Origin: Actinomycetota bacterium
GTDB taxonomy: Bacteria > Actinomycetota > Acidimicrobiia > Acidimicrobiales > Ilumatobacteraceae
Direction of reading: 5' to 3'
Assembly (NCBI GenBank): GCA_026393475.1
Contig: JAPLAA010000007.1
Coordinates: 32,329-96,328, forward strand
DNA: 64,000 bases
The notes below the pieces were generated by a model. The model was not told where the DNA came from, made no database searches, and saw only the letters and a list, made by a program, of their open reading frames with translations. Below are positions 55,488 through 63,786 of this stretch, piece after piece. The position numbers and the translations under genes were made by a program. Position 1 is the stretch's first letter; each line of letters opens with the position of its first letter.

Positions 55488-56726
55488 ATGTCCGACGTGA
55501 TGCCGACCGATGACGAACACGCCGGGGGCTCCTTCCCCGGCTGGCGCGTCGTCGGCGCGAGCTTCGTGTGCCTCGCGACCACGGCAGGGCTCGGCTTCTA
55601 CGGCCTCGCCGTGTACCTCACGGTCCTGTCGCGTGAACAGGGCTGGAGCGTCGGCTCGATCTCGGCGGCCGGCACCCTGTTCTTCTTCGTCAGCGGCATC
55701 GCCGGGCTCGTCGCCGCGCGGGCGATGGCCACTCGCGACGTCCGTCTGGTGGTGCTGTTCGGTGCGGTGACCGGCGCGGTCGCACTGGTGCTGCTCGGAC
55801 GGGTCACGCAGGTGTGGCACGTCTACGCGGTGTACGGACTGCTCTCGGTGGGCCACACCTTCGCCGGCCTCGTGCCCGCCACCACCGTGGTCACCCGCTG
55901 GTTCCACGCCAAGCGATCGGTGGCGCTCGCCGCGGCGAGCACCGGCCTGTCGGTCGGGGGGATGGTGATCACGCCGATCGTCAAGTGGTTGCTCGACCGG
56001 CGCGGCGTCGCGGATGCCGCGGTGTGGCTCGCGCTGCTGTGGCTCGTGGGCATCGTGCCCGCGACGGTGCTGTTCCTCCGTGGCGATCCGGCCGCTGCCG
56101 GGTGGCAGCCCGACGGCGCTCGCAGCTCGGCGGGCCCGGCCCCGGTCACCGCGAGCGTGCCGTACGCCGACGCGCTCCGCACACGGTTCTTCCTGCTGGT
56201 GACCGTCGCCTACACGTTCATCCTCGCCGCCCAGGTGGGTGGCATCCAGCAGCTCGTGAAGCTGGTGGAGGAACGATCGACGGCGTCGCTCGCCACCATC
56301 GCGACCACCGTGCTCGCCGGCACCAGCGTGGTCGCACGCCTGGCCGGCGGACAGCTCGCGGCTCGCGTGCCGATGGCCCGTTTCACCGCAGTGATGGCAG
56401 CGCTGCAGGCAACGTCGCTCGTGGTGATCGCGGTGTCGACCGCGTCGGCGCCGCTGTTCGGTGGCATCGTGCTCTTCGGTGCGACGGTGGGCAACCTGCT
56501 GATGCTGCACCCGTTGCTGATCGCCCACGAGTTCGGGCCCGCCGACTACGCGCGCATCTTCAGCCGCTCGCAACTCGTCGTGTTCCTCGGCACCGCAGCG
56601 GGCCCCTATCTGCTCGGCGCGCTCCACGACGCGACCGACGGCTACCTCGTGTCGTATCTGGTCGCCGCGTCGTTGTCGCTCACCGGCGCCCTCGTGCTGC
56701 CGAAGCGCACCCACGACGCCACCTGA
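55488..56726 (+). CDS. MFS transporter, monocarboxylate/OFA-like
   Basis: A 412-residue transporter with 12 predicted membrane segments. The first, 'GLGFYGLAVYLTVLSREQGWSVGSISAAGTLFFFVSG', resembles the monocarboxylate/oxalate-formate branch of the MFS. The loop between segments 2 and 3 has the basic 'RAMATRDVRLVVLFG' version of the MFS motif, and 'VTRWFHAKRSVALAAASTGLSVGG' marks segment 5. The substrate is likely an organic acid, which is inference. The gene is the third in line behind tetR and GGCT. Confidence 0.9.
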   Translation: MSDVMPTDDEHAGGSFPGWRVVGASFVCLATTAGLGFYGLAVYLTVLSREQGWSVGSISAAGTLFFFVSGIAGLVAARAMATRDVRLVVLFGAVTGAVALVLLGRVTQVWHVYAVYGLLSVGHTFAGLVPATTVVTRWFHAKRSVALAAASTGLSVGGMVITPIVKWLLDRRGVADAAVWLALLWLVGIVPATVLFLRGDPAAAGWQPDGARSSAGPAPVTASVPYADALRTRFFLLVTVAYTFILAAQVGGIQQLVKLVEERSTASLATIATTVLAGTSVVARLAGGQLAARVPMARFTAVMAALQATSLVVIAVSTASAPLFGGIVLFGATVGNLLMLHPLLIAHEFGPADYARIFSRSQLVVFLGTAAGPYLLGALHDATDGYLVSYLVAASLSLTGALVLPKRTHDAT

Positions 56727-56758
56727 CCGAGGAGCTGAGGCCGCTCACACCGGGCCGC

Positions 56759-57703
56759 TCACACCAGTGCGACGGCCTCGCCGAGGGTGCGGATGCTGGC
56801 CTCGGTGATCGGGTCGGCCACCAGGATCAACTCGTCGGCGCCCGCATCGGCGAGGTCGCGCAACCGATCGGCCACCTGCTGCGCCGTGCCGCCGATCGCC
56901 GGCGCTGCCGGGTCGTGCGGACGTTCGCCACCGTCGCCCAGCCGTACCAGCACGCACGCGCTCCGATCGATCGTCGCCGGGTCGCGCCCCACGCGCGTCG
57001 CGATCGCGGTGACGCGCGCCGACCGCTCGGCGAAGCCGTCGGGCGTGTTGCCGAACTCCGTGAACCAGGTGTTCCAGCTGTGGGCGTGCGGCAGCGTGAT
57101 CTCGAGCACGCGCTCGCCGTTGCTGCCGACCATCAACGGGATCGATCCGTCGACGGTCCGCTCCGGCAGCAGCACCGCGTCGTCGCTGCGCCAGTAGGTG
57201 CCGGTGAACGTGCTCCGCCCGCCGCCGACGAGCTCGCGGATGATGGTCCACGACTCCTCGAACCGGGCGACACGATGATCGAAGGGGATGCCGAAGGCGT
57301 CGAACTCGGTGCGGTTCCAGCCGGCGCCGAGGCCGAGCACGAAGCGTCCGCTGCTGATCTCGTCGACGGTCGCGGCCATCTTCGCGATCAGTGTCGGCGG
57401 ATGGAAGCCGGCGCACGCGACGAGGGGGCCGAGCTGCACGCGTTCGGTCACCGTCGCCAGCGACGACAACAGGGTGAACGCCTCCCACGGGGCTCGCTCG
57501 TGGCGGCCGTCGCCCCGGTACAGCAGGTGGTCGCCCACCCAGATCGAGTCGAACCCGACCTCCTCGGCGGCCTGGGCCATCGCGAGGTACTCGGGCCAAC
57601 GGACCACGCGCTCGACCTCCGGCAGCTGGATCCCGATGCGCACGCGACGCGAGCCGGTCGACGGGGACGCCGGGGAGACCTGGGAGGCCGGGGGGACGGA
57701 CAT
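56759..57703 (-). CDS. LLM-class F420-dependent oxidoreductase
   Basis: A 314-residue luciferase-like TIM-barrel oxidoreductase. The N-terminus 'RIGIQLPEVERVVRWPEYL', then 'AEEVGFDSIWVGDHLLYRG' near 50, 'RVQLGPLVACAGFHPPTLIAKMAATVDEIS' near 90, 'SGRFVLGLGAGWNRTEFDAFGIP' near 120 and 'VGSNGERVLEI' near 195 are all standard for the F420-dependent branch. Substrate unknown. ATG 57703 follows TACCGT by 7 nt; longer frames upstream run through the divergent kinase gene. Only 38 bp separate it from the DUF1537 kinase start on the other strand. Confidence 0.93.
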   Translation of the reverse strand: MSVPPASQVSPASPSTGSRRVRIGIQLPEVERVVRWPEYLAMAQAAEEVGFDSIWVGDHLLYRGDGRHERAPWEAFTLLSSLATVTERVQLGPLVACAGFHPPTLIAKMAATVDEISSGRFVLGLGAGWNRTEFDAFGIPFDHRVARFEESWTIIRELVGGGRSTFTGTYWRSDDAVLLPERTVDGSIPLMVGSNGERVLEITLPHAHSWNTWFTEFGNTPDGFAERSARVTAIATRVGRDPATIDRSACVLVRLGDGGERPHDPAAPAIGGTAQQVADRLRDLADAGADELILVADPITEASIRTLGEAVALV

Positions 57704-57710
57704 GGCGGTG

Positions 57711-57716
57711 ACGGTA
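57711..57716 (-). promoter_or_regulatory. -10 box TACCGT, leaderless start at 57703
   Basis: On the minus strand TACCGT is followed by 7 nt and ATG 57703. Confidence 0.6.
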
Positions 57717-57728
57717 GCGAGGCGCGGG

Positions 57729-57734
57729 TACGTT
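57729..57734 (+). promoter_or_regulatory. -10 box TACGTT, leaderless start at 57742
   Basis: TACGTT is followed by 7 nt and ATG 57742. It lies 12 bp from the opposing TACCGT box. Confidence 0.6.
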
Positions 57735-57741
57735 CGCCCAC

Positions 57742-58809
57742 ATGCAGGCGACCAGGCCGACGATCGTGACGGCCGACGACACCACGGGCGCGCTCGAGAC
57801 CGCGGCGGCGTGTGCCACCGAGGGTTGTTCGTGCCTGGTGGTGCCCCACGGTGCCGACCTGCCCGCAGGTTCCGGGATCCCCGGCGCGCTGATCGTGCTC
57901 GACCTGCGCAGTCGTCACCTGCCACCCGACGAGGCCGCATCGCGGTTGCGCTCGGTCGTCGAGGCCACCCCCGACCTGCGCGCCCACAAGATCGACTCCA
58001 CCCTGCGCGGCAACTGGCCCGCCGAGGTCGAGGCGATCGCCCACGCCGGACGGACGGTGCTGCTGGTGCCGGCGTTCCCTGCCGCCGGCCGGACCTGCGT
58101 GGGCGGGGTGGTGCACGTCGACGGGGTGCCCGTCCACGAGACGGCGTTCGCCGACGACCCGCGGTCGCCGGTGACGACGTCACGCCCCACCGACCGCCTG
58201 CCCGGTGCCGTGTCGGCCCACGACCTCGGGGCGGTTCGCGCCGCCCTCGCCGAAGGCGTGCGGATCGTCGTCGCTGACGCCGCCTCCGATGCCGATCTCC
58301 ACGTGCTCGCGGCGTTCGCCGCCGACCATCCCGACGTCGTCCTCGTCGGCCCGGCCGCAGCGATCACCTCGCTGGTCGCCCCCGCTCAGGAGCGGCCCGT
58401 TCCGGCACCGCTCCGGCCGCGCGTGCTCGTCGTGTCGGCGAGCCGGCACCCGACCGCTCTCGCACAGCTGACCGGCCTCGCTGCACTCGGTGTCACCGTC
58501 GTGCGGCCTCCAGCCGACGCGAGGATCGACGATGCCGACGGCGTGCTGTCGCGCCTGGCCGACGACGTCCACCGACACCTGTCGGCAGACGCGTCGATCG
58601 AAACGCTGATCGTCGTGGGCGGCGACACCGCAGCAGCGGTCATCGGCGACGCGATCGTCACCGTCGAGGGCAGCCTGGGCGTCGGCATCGCCGTCGGCCG
58701 CATCGACCTGCCGGGACGGCGCGCGCTGCGCCTCGTCACCAAACCCGGGGGATTCGGCGCGCCCGATACGTTGGTCGACGTGCTCCACGACGCCCTCGGA
58801 TCCACATGA
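57742..58809 (+). CDS. DUF1537 four-carbon acid sugar kinase (DtnK-like)
   Basis: A 355-residue kinase of the DUF1537 family, which phosphorylates C4 sugar acids such as D-threonate or D-erythronate at position 4. 'IVTADDTTGALETAAACA' at the N-terminus is the sugar-binding DD motif. 'HKIDSTLRGNWPAEVEAI' near 90 is diagnostic. In the C-terminal nucleotide-binding half, 'LIVVGGDTAAAVI' near 290 and 'KPGGFGAPDTLVDVL' near 335 are the typical ATP-binding blocks. It overlaps the pdxA-type gene by 4 nt, a pairing known for the threonate pathway. It is shorter than many members (about 420), mainly in the middle. Confidence 0.9.
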   Translation: MQATRPTIVTADDTTGALETAAACATEGCSCLVVPHGADLPAGSGIPGALIVLDLRSRHLPPDEAASRLRSVVEATPDLRAHKIDSTLRGNWPAEVEAIAHAGRTVLLVPAFPAAGRTCVGGVVHVDGVPVHETAFADDPRSPVTTSRPTDRLPGAVSAHDLGAVRAALAEGVRIVVADAASDADLHVLAAFAADHPDVVLVGPAAAITSLVAPAQERPVPAPLRPRVLVVSASRHPTALAQLTGLAALGVTVVRPPADARIDDADGVLSRLADDVHRHLSADASIETLIVVGGDTAAAVIGDAIVTVEGSLGVGIAVGRIDLPGRRALRLVTKPGGFGAPDTLVDVLHDALGST

Positions 58810-59804
58810 CGGCCCCGCTCGCGATCACGATGGGCGACGCCTCGGGCGTCGGGCCCGAGATCGTGCTGCGGCACCACGTCGCCAGCGGGTTGGGCGATGC
58901 GGTCGTCTACGGCGACGTCGCGATCCTCCGGCACGGCATCTCGCTGCTCGGCCTGGCCCTCGACCCCGAGCGCGACCTGGTCGCGGTGGCGCCCGGCGAC
59001 GAGCTGCCGCCACCGCGCGACGGCCTGCTGCGCGTGGTCGACCTGGCCCGCCTCGTGGCCGACCAGCACCGACCCGGTGTGCTCGACGCCGCCTCGGGCG
59101 CGGCCGCGCGCGAGTACGTCCTGACCGCCACCCGCGACGCGCTCGCCGGCACCGTCTCGGCCGTCGTCACCCTGCCCATGAACAAGGAGGCGACGCAGCT
59201 CACCGATCCCGTCTTCGTCGGCCACACCGAGCTCATCGCCGCCGCCTGCGGCGTCGAGCGCTACTCGATGATGCTCGCCGCCGGCGATCTCGCCGTCACC
59301 CACGTCAGCACCCACGTGTCGCTACGTGAGGCCATCGAGCGCGTCACCGTCGAGCGTGTGCTCGACGTCGTCCGACTCACTCACGCCACGCTCGCCCGGT
59401 TCCTGAGCGCACCGCGCATCGCCGTGTGCGGTCTCAACCCGCACGCCGGCGAACACGGACTGTTCGGCACGGAGGACGCCGAGCGGATCGTGCCCGCGAT
59501 CGACGCCGCCCGGGCCGAGGGCATCGATGCGACCGGGCCGCATCCGGCCGACACCGTGTTCCACCAGGCCGTGCACCGCAAGCGGTTCGACGCCATCGTG
59601 TGCATGTACCACGACCAGGGCCACACGCCGATGAAGCTGCTCGCGTTCGAGAGCGGCGTCAACATCACGATCGGTCTGCCGGTGGTGCGCACGTCGGTCG
59701 ACCACGGGACGGCGTTCGACATCGCGTGGCAGGGCGTCGCGTTCACCGAGTCGCTGCAGCACGCGATCGACTGGGCGCGCCGGCTGGTGGGCGAGGCCGG
59801 CTAG
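58806..59804 (+). CDS. pdxA: PdxA-family 4-phosphate dehydrogenase (PdxA2 type)
   Basis: A 332-residue PdxA-family enzyme. Coupled to a DUF1537 kinase it most likely oxidises D-threonate or D-erythronate 4-phosphate, with decarboxylation to dihydroxyacetone phosphate, rather than serving pyridoxal synthesis. Blocks are 'ITMGDASGVGPEIVLRHH' at the N-terminus, 'VTLPMNKEATQL' and 'GHTELIAAACGVERYSMML' near 140-165, 'VCGLNPHAGEHGLFGTED' near 205, and 'CMYHDQGHTPMKLLAFESG' near 265, with metal-binding His residues and Asp. The start overlaps the kinase TGA. The stop overlaps the convergent MFS gene by 4 nt. A PLP-pathway role remains possible if no other PdxA exists. Confidence 0.9.
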   Translation: MTAPLAITMGDASGVGPEIVLRHHVASGLGDAVVYGDVAILRHGISLLGLALDPERDLVAVAPGDELPPPRDGLLRVVDLARLVADQHRPGVLDAASGAAAREYVLTATRDALAGTVSAVVTLPMNKEATQLTDPVFVGHTELIAAACGVERYSMMLAAGDLAVTHVSTHVSLREAIERVTVERVLDVVRLTHATLARFLSAPRIAVCGLNPHAGEHGLFGTEDAERIVPAIDAARAEGIDATGPHPADTVFHQAVHRKRFDAIVCMYHDQGHTPMKLLAFESGVNITIGLPVVRTSVDHGTAFDIAWQGVAFTESLQHAIDWARRLVGEAG

Positions 59805-61036
59805 CCCCCGTCGCCGGTGCGGGCGATCGCGGCTCGTCGCTCGAGACGCGCCTCGGGCAGCAGCACCATCGACGACACGACGATCAGCCCCGCGGCGATC
59901 CACGCGACCGTCTCGAGGTCGAAGCGCTCGATGACGAGGAACCCGAGCAGGGGGGCGGCGACGGCGCGGATCCCCGTGAAGAACGTGTGCAGGCCCATGT
60001 AGTCGGCCACGCGGCCGGGCGGTGCGAACTTGGTGACCCACAGGGTCCACATCAGGTCGCCGCCGGCGCTGCCGACCCCGAACGCGACCGCGCCGATCAG
60101 CAGGCCGAGGTCGGACGATCCCGAGAAGAACGCGGCGACGTACAGGGCGAACAACAGGTTCACCATGATGCGTGCCGCGAAGAACGACATCCGGTCGAAC
60201 AGGTTGCCGAACAACGGCATGCACACGAGGCGGACGATCGACGGGACCGTCACGGTGAGCATCGTGATCTGTGCCGCGTCGGCGTCGATGCCGTAGATGG
60301 GCCGGGCGAGGTACTCCACCCGCAGCGGCAACAGCATCAGGTTGCCGAAGCCCATCAGCATCCACGCGATGAGCGTGAGCCGCAGTTGGCGATCCTCGCC
60401 CAGGAGATGGAAGTGGGGGAGAGGTGACGTGCGGCCCTCCACGGCCGGCAACGGCGTGGACGGCATGTTCGCCTGGCAGACGCCGACGGCAGCGAGTGCC
60501 ACCGCGGCCACCACGAGCAACACCCACCAGCGGTCGGGATGCGCCTTCAGCGTGGCGCCCATGGCGAAGCCGGCCATGGCGCTGACGGCGACCCGCACCG
60601 CCATGCCACGCCCCACACGCCGCCCTCGGTCGACGACGGGGAAGTTGCGCTCGTACGTCGCTGTCAGCAACGGGATGGGGGCGCTGATCGCCGCCACGCC
60701 GATGATCGAGCCGATCACCATCAGTGTCAGCGCGCCGCTGGCCGAGAGCGCGAAGCCGAGCGCGCCGGTGAGGCTGATGGCCGCTGCGACCACCATCACC
60801 GGACGGCCCGAGCGACGGGCGGCCGCCGTGATGAACGGCGATGCGAGCAGCCCGACGCCCGCCGCTGCGGCGATCAGCCCCTTGACCCACCCGGCTGCAT
60901 CGAACCGCGTGATGGCGACGGTGAGCACGATCGTGCTCTCGATCGGGACCAGCACACCGGCCGGGACGGCGCGGAGGACGTCGACGAGTTGCGTGCGTCG
61001 GACGATCCGCGGATCGTCGCTCGGTGGCGCCGTCAC
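59801..61036 (-). CDS. MFS transporter
   Basis: A 411-residue protein with about 11-12 membrane segments. The pattern 'RFDAAGWVKGLIAAAAGVGLLASPFITAAARRSGRPVMVV' contains a basic loop between segments 2 and 3 of the MFS type, and 'MPLFGNLFDRMSFFAARI' is the second-half equivalent. The substrate is unknown. It could carry C4 sugar acids for the convergent kinase-PdxA2 pair, which is inference from adjacency only. GTG 61036 lies 13 nt after the upstream acyltransferase-fusion stop, so co-transcription from that gene is likely; an in-frame extension further up falls inside that gene. Confidence 0.85.
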   Translation of the reverse strand: MTAPPSDDPRIVRRTQLVDVLRAVPAGVLVPIESTIVLTVAITRFDAAGWVKGLIAAAAGVGLLASPFITAAARRSGRPVMVVAAAISLTGALGFALSASGALTLMVIGSIIGVAAISAPIPLLTATYERNFPVVDRGRRVGRGMAVRVAVSAMAGFAMGATLKAHPDRWWVLLVVAAVALAAVGVCQANMPSTPLPAVEGRTSPLPHFHLLGEDRQLRLTLIAWMLMGFGNLMLLPLRVEYLARPIYGIDADAAQITMLTVTVPSIVRLVCMPLFGNLFDRMSFFAARIMVNLLFALYVAAFFSGSSDLGLLIGAVAFGVGSAGGDLMWTLWVTKFAPPGRVADYMGLHTFFTGIRAVAAPLLGFLVIERFDLETVAWIAAGLIVVSSMVLLPEARLERRAAIARTGDGG

Positions 61037-61049
61037 GAACCCGAGCGCA

Positions 61050-63674
61050 TCAGACGAGCCGCCGCATCGCAGCCTCTGGCTGGGTGGAGGCGGCGAGCGT
61101 GACCTTCGCGTCGACCACCCAGCAACCTGACGGACCGATGATCGCCGGGTTGATGTCGAGCTCGTCGATCGGCCCGTGTTCGAACACGAGGTGGGACACG
61201 CGGGTGATCGTGTCGACCAGTGGCTCCGCGTCGATCCCCGCCGCGGTGAGGGCGGCACCCACGCGTGACGAGTTCACCAGGTTCGACGCCGCGGCGCGGG
61301 TGACCGGCGCGAGCCGACTCTCCTCGTCGCCGATGGCATCGGCCATGATCCCGCCGAGCCCGACGGTGATCACGGCGCCGAGCCGAGGGTCGGTCGTGCA
61401 TCGGATGCGGACGTCGATGCCGGGGGGCACCATCTGCTGCACGGTGACGCAGCTCGCATCGTCGCCGAGGCTCGCCCGCATGACGGTGACCGCGTCGCGG
61501 ACGGCGTCGGCGTCAGGGAGGTCGAGGGCCACGCCCGCCTCGGCCGAGCGGCCCGCCCGTCGGCGCAGCGCCTTCAGGCCGACGGGGTAGCCCACGCGCT
61601 CGGCCACCTCGACGATCGCCTCGGCGTCGGCGGCCTCGGTGAGCTCGGTCGTCGGGGACTGCACGCCGTAGGCGCGCAGCACGGCCTCGACGTCGGCCAT
61701 CGATGCGGCCCGATCGCCGTCGGTCGACGCCGACACCGCTCGGGCGAGGACCGTCGCGGCCGCCTCGCTGTCGACGCCCGCTAGGTCGGCCACCGTCGCC
61801 TCCGCCTCGGTGTCGAGCCACCGCCGGTAGGCGACCATGTGGCCGATGACGACCGCCGCCGGTTCGGGAAACGAGAACGACGGCACCTGTGAGCCGTCGC
61901 AGATCGGCCCGTCGTTGCGTCCGAGCATCACCGCGACGACCGGCTTGGTCGTCCGCTGAGCCGCCGCGTCGATGGCCCGGGCAGGCACGCGAGCCGAGGC
62001 GATCGGCGGGGCGTGGATCACCAGGAGCGCATCGATGCCCGGGTCGGCGAGCGCGGCCTCCACCGCAGGGCCGTAGTCGTCGACGTCGGACCGCCAGTCG
62101 AGCGGGAGCGGTGCGGTGACGACCTCGAGCCCGGCCACCTGCAGCGCGGCAGCGGCGAGCACGCCGGGGCTGCGCGAGTTGGTGAGGATCGCCACTCGAC
62201 CGCCGGCCGGCACGGGCTGGCACGCGAGGACGCGGGCGGTGTCGAGCATCGCCCGGACGGTGGGCACCTCGATCAGACCGGCCTGTTGGTAGAGCGCGTC
62301 CGCCGCGGTGCCGAGCGCGGCCGCTCCGGTTCGGACCGCGACGATGGGCCGTCGACGCGAGACCCGTCGGGCGATACGGGCGAACTTGCGCGGGTTGCCG
62401 AAGCTCTCCGTGTAGATCGCGATCACCTTCGTGCGTTCGTCGTCCTCCCAGAACTGGAGGAGGTCGTTGCCCGACACGTCGCTCTTGTCGCCGAGCGACA
62501 CGAACCACGACAGCCCCATCGACATCTGCGCGGCGAGCTGCAGCAGCGAGGCGCCGAGCGAACCCGACTGCATCGAGATCGCGATGCCGCCCGCCGGCAG
62601 GTCGACCGGGACGAGCGCCGCCTGCACGCCCACCGGGACGTCGACACCGGCATCGGCGGTCGCCTCGACCGGGGCCTCGACGGGAGCATCGACCGGGGCC
62701 TCGACCTTGACCCGTCCCGTCGCGATGCCCATGCTCGCCGGTCCGATGATGCGCATGCCGTTGCGTCGTGCCCGGTCGACGATGGCCGCCATGTCGATGC
62801 CCGTGCCGTCGACAGCGGTGAGCACGACGGCGCCGCGCACCCGCTTCTCGATGCACTGGTCGATCACCTCGGCCAGCACCGTCGCCGGGGTCGCGATGAC
62901 CGCGAGCCAGACGTCGTGATCGATGTCGAGCACGGTGGGGTACGCGGTGACGCCACCGACCGTCGCCCGTCGCGGATTGACCGGGAAGCACGGCTGCACG
63001 CCGCCGCCGACGACGTTGGCCCACACCTCTCGCCCGATCGAGCCTGGTTCGTCGCTCGCACCGATCACGGCGATCGACCGGGCGAGCAGGAGCCGCGCGA
63101 CCGACCGGCTGTCGGCGCGACGCTCGCGCTGTTCGACCGAGTCGACGAACTGCTCGGTGTCGGTGAGCGGGAACTCGAGTTCCACCACGCCGCTGTCGAA
63201 GTGGCGCTGCACGGGCCACCCGGCCTTCGAGAACACGCTGAGCATCGGCCGGTTGTCGGCCAGCACGTCGGCGGTGAACCGCCCGATGCCGTTGGAGTGG
63301 GCGATGGCGGCGAGGTGTTCGAGCAGCAAGGTGGCGATGCCCTTGCCGCGGTGCACGTCGTCGACCATGAACGCGACGTCGGCGTCGTCGCGGCCGGGCC
63401 AACGCTCGTAGCTCGCCCAGGCCGCGAACTCGCCGTGGATCTCGAGCACGAGCGCCACCCGATCGACGAAGTCGACCACGGTGAAGTGCTCGAGCTCGCT
63501 CGGTGTGAGCGACGGCTTGGGTGAGAAGAACCGTCGGTAGAGGTTCTCGCGCGGCTGACGTTCGTGGAACGCCAGCAGGGCCGGCGCGTCCTCGGGGGTC
63601 ATCGCACGCAGGTAGCCGGTCTCGCCGTCGGCCAGCACGACGCTGGTCGCCCAGTCCTCCGGTGCGTTCGCCAC
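61050..63674 (-). CDS. GNAT acetyltransferase fused to NDP-forming acyl-CoA synthetase (Pat-like)
   Basis: An 874-residue fusion. Residues ~10-175 are a GNAT domain: 'VAFMVDDVHRGKGIATLLLEHLAAIA' carries the acetyl-CoA-binding motif. Then a CoA-binding domain ('ARSIAVIGASDEPGSIGREVW', near 200), a succinyl-CoA-ligase-like domain and an ATP-grasp domain ('VGYPVGLKALRRRAG', about 680-870). In Salmonella Pat the order is reversed, with GNAT last. Such proteins acetylate lysines in acyl-CoA synthetases and other enzymes; the synthetase part may sense rather than catalyse. A low-complexity insert with repeated 'VEAPVDAPVEAP' (about residues 323-350) interrupts the CoA-binding half. GTG 63674 starts the GNAT domain. 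Confidence 0.9.
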   Translation of the reverse strand: MANAPEDWATSVVLADGETGYLRAMTPEDAPALLAFHERQPRENLYRRFFSPKPSLTPSELEHFTVVDFVDRVALVLEIHGEFAAWASYERWPGRDDADVAFMVDDVHRGKGIATLLLEHLAAIAHSNGIGRFTADVLADNRPMLSVFSKAGWPVQRHFDSGVVELEFPLTDTEQFVDSVEQRERRADSRSVARLLLARSIAVIGASDEPGSIGREVWANVVGGGVQPCFPVNPRRATVGGVTAYPTVLDIDHDVWLAVIATPATVLAEVIDQCIEKRVRGAVVLTAVDGTGIDMAAIVDRARRNGMRIIGPASMGIATGRVKVEAPVDAPVEAPVEATADAGVDVPVGVQAALVPVDLPAGGIAISMQSGSLGASLLQLAAQMSMGLSWFVSLGDKSDVSGNDLLQFWEDDERTKVIAIYTESFGNPRKFARIARRVSRRRPIVAVRTGAAALGTAADALYQQAGLIEVPTVRAMLDTARVLACQPVPAGGRVAILTNSRSPGVLAAAALQVAGLEVVTAPLPLDWRSDVDDYGPAVEAALADPGIDALLVIHAPPIASARVPARAIDAAAQRTTKPVVAVMLGRNDGPICDGSQVPSFSFPEPAAVVIGHMVAYRRWLDTEAEATVADLAGVDSEAAATVLARAVSASTDGDRAASMADVEAVLRAYGVQSPTTELTEAADAEAIVEVAERVGYPVGLKALRRRAGRSAEAGVALDLPDADAVRDAVTVMRASLGDDASCVTVQQMVPPGIDVRIRCTTDPRLGAVITVGLGGIMADAIGDEESRLAPVTRAAASNLVNSSRVGAALTAAGIDAEPLVDTITRVSHLVFEHGPIDELDINPAIIGPSGCWVVDAKVTLAASTQPEAAMRRLV

Positions 63675-63786
63675 GCACTGAGCTTGCCATACCGGCCCGA
63701 CGCGCCGCCGGTGAGCGGGCGTGCGGCCCACGTCGCGATGACCTTCGACCCTGTCGATCTCCACGGCCGGCTGGCACCGTGGCCTC
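63675..63786. other. Divergent promoter gap
   Basis: This 112-bp gap separates the Pat-like gene and the acyltransferase gene. Weak -10 candidates (TATGGC toward the left, CACCGT 6 nt before the right ATG) are present. I see no gene in it. Confidence 0.4.
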
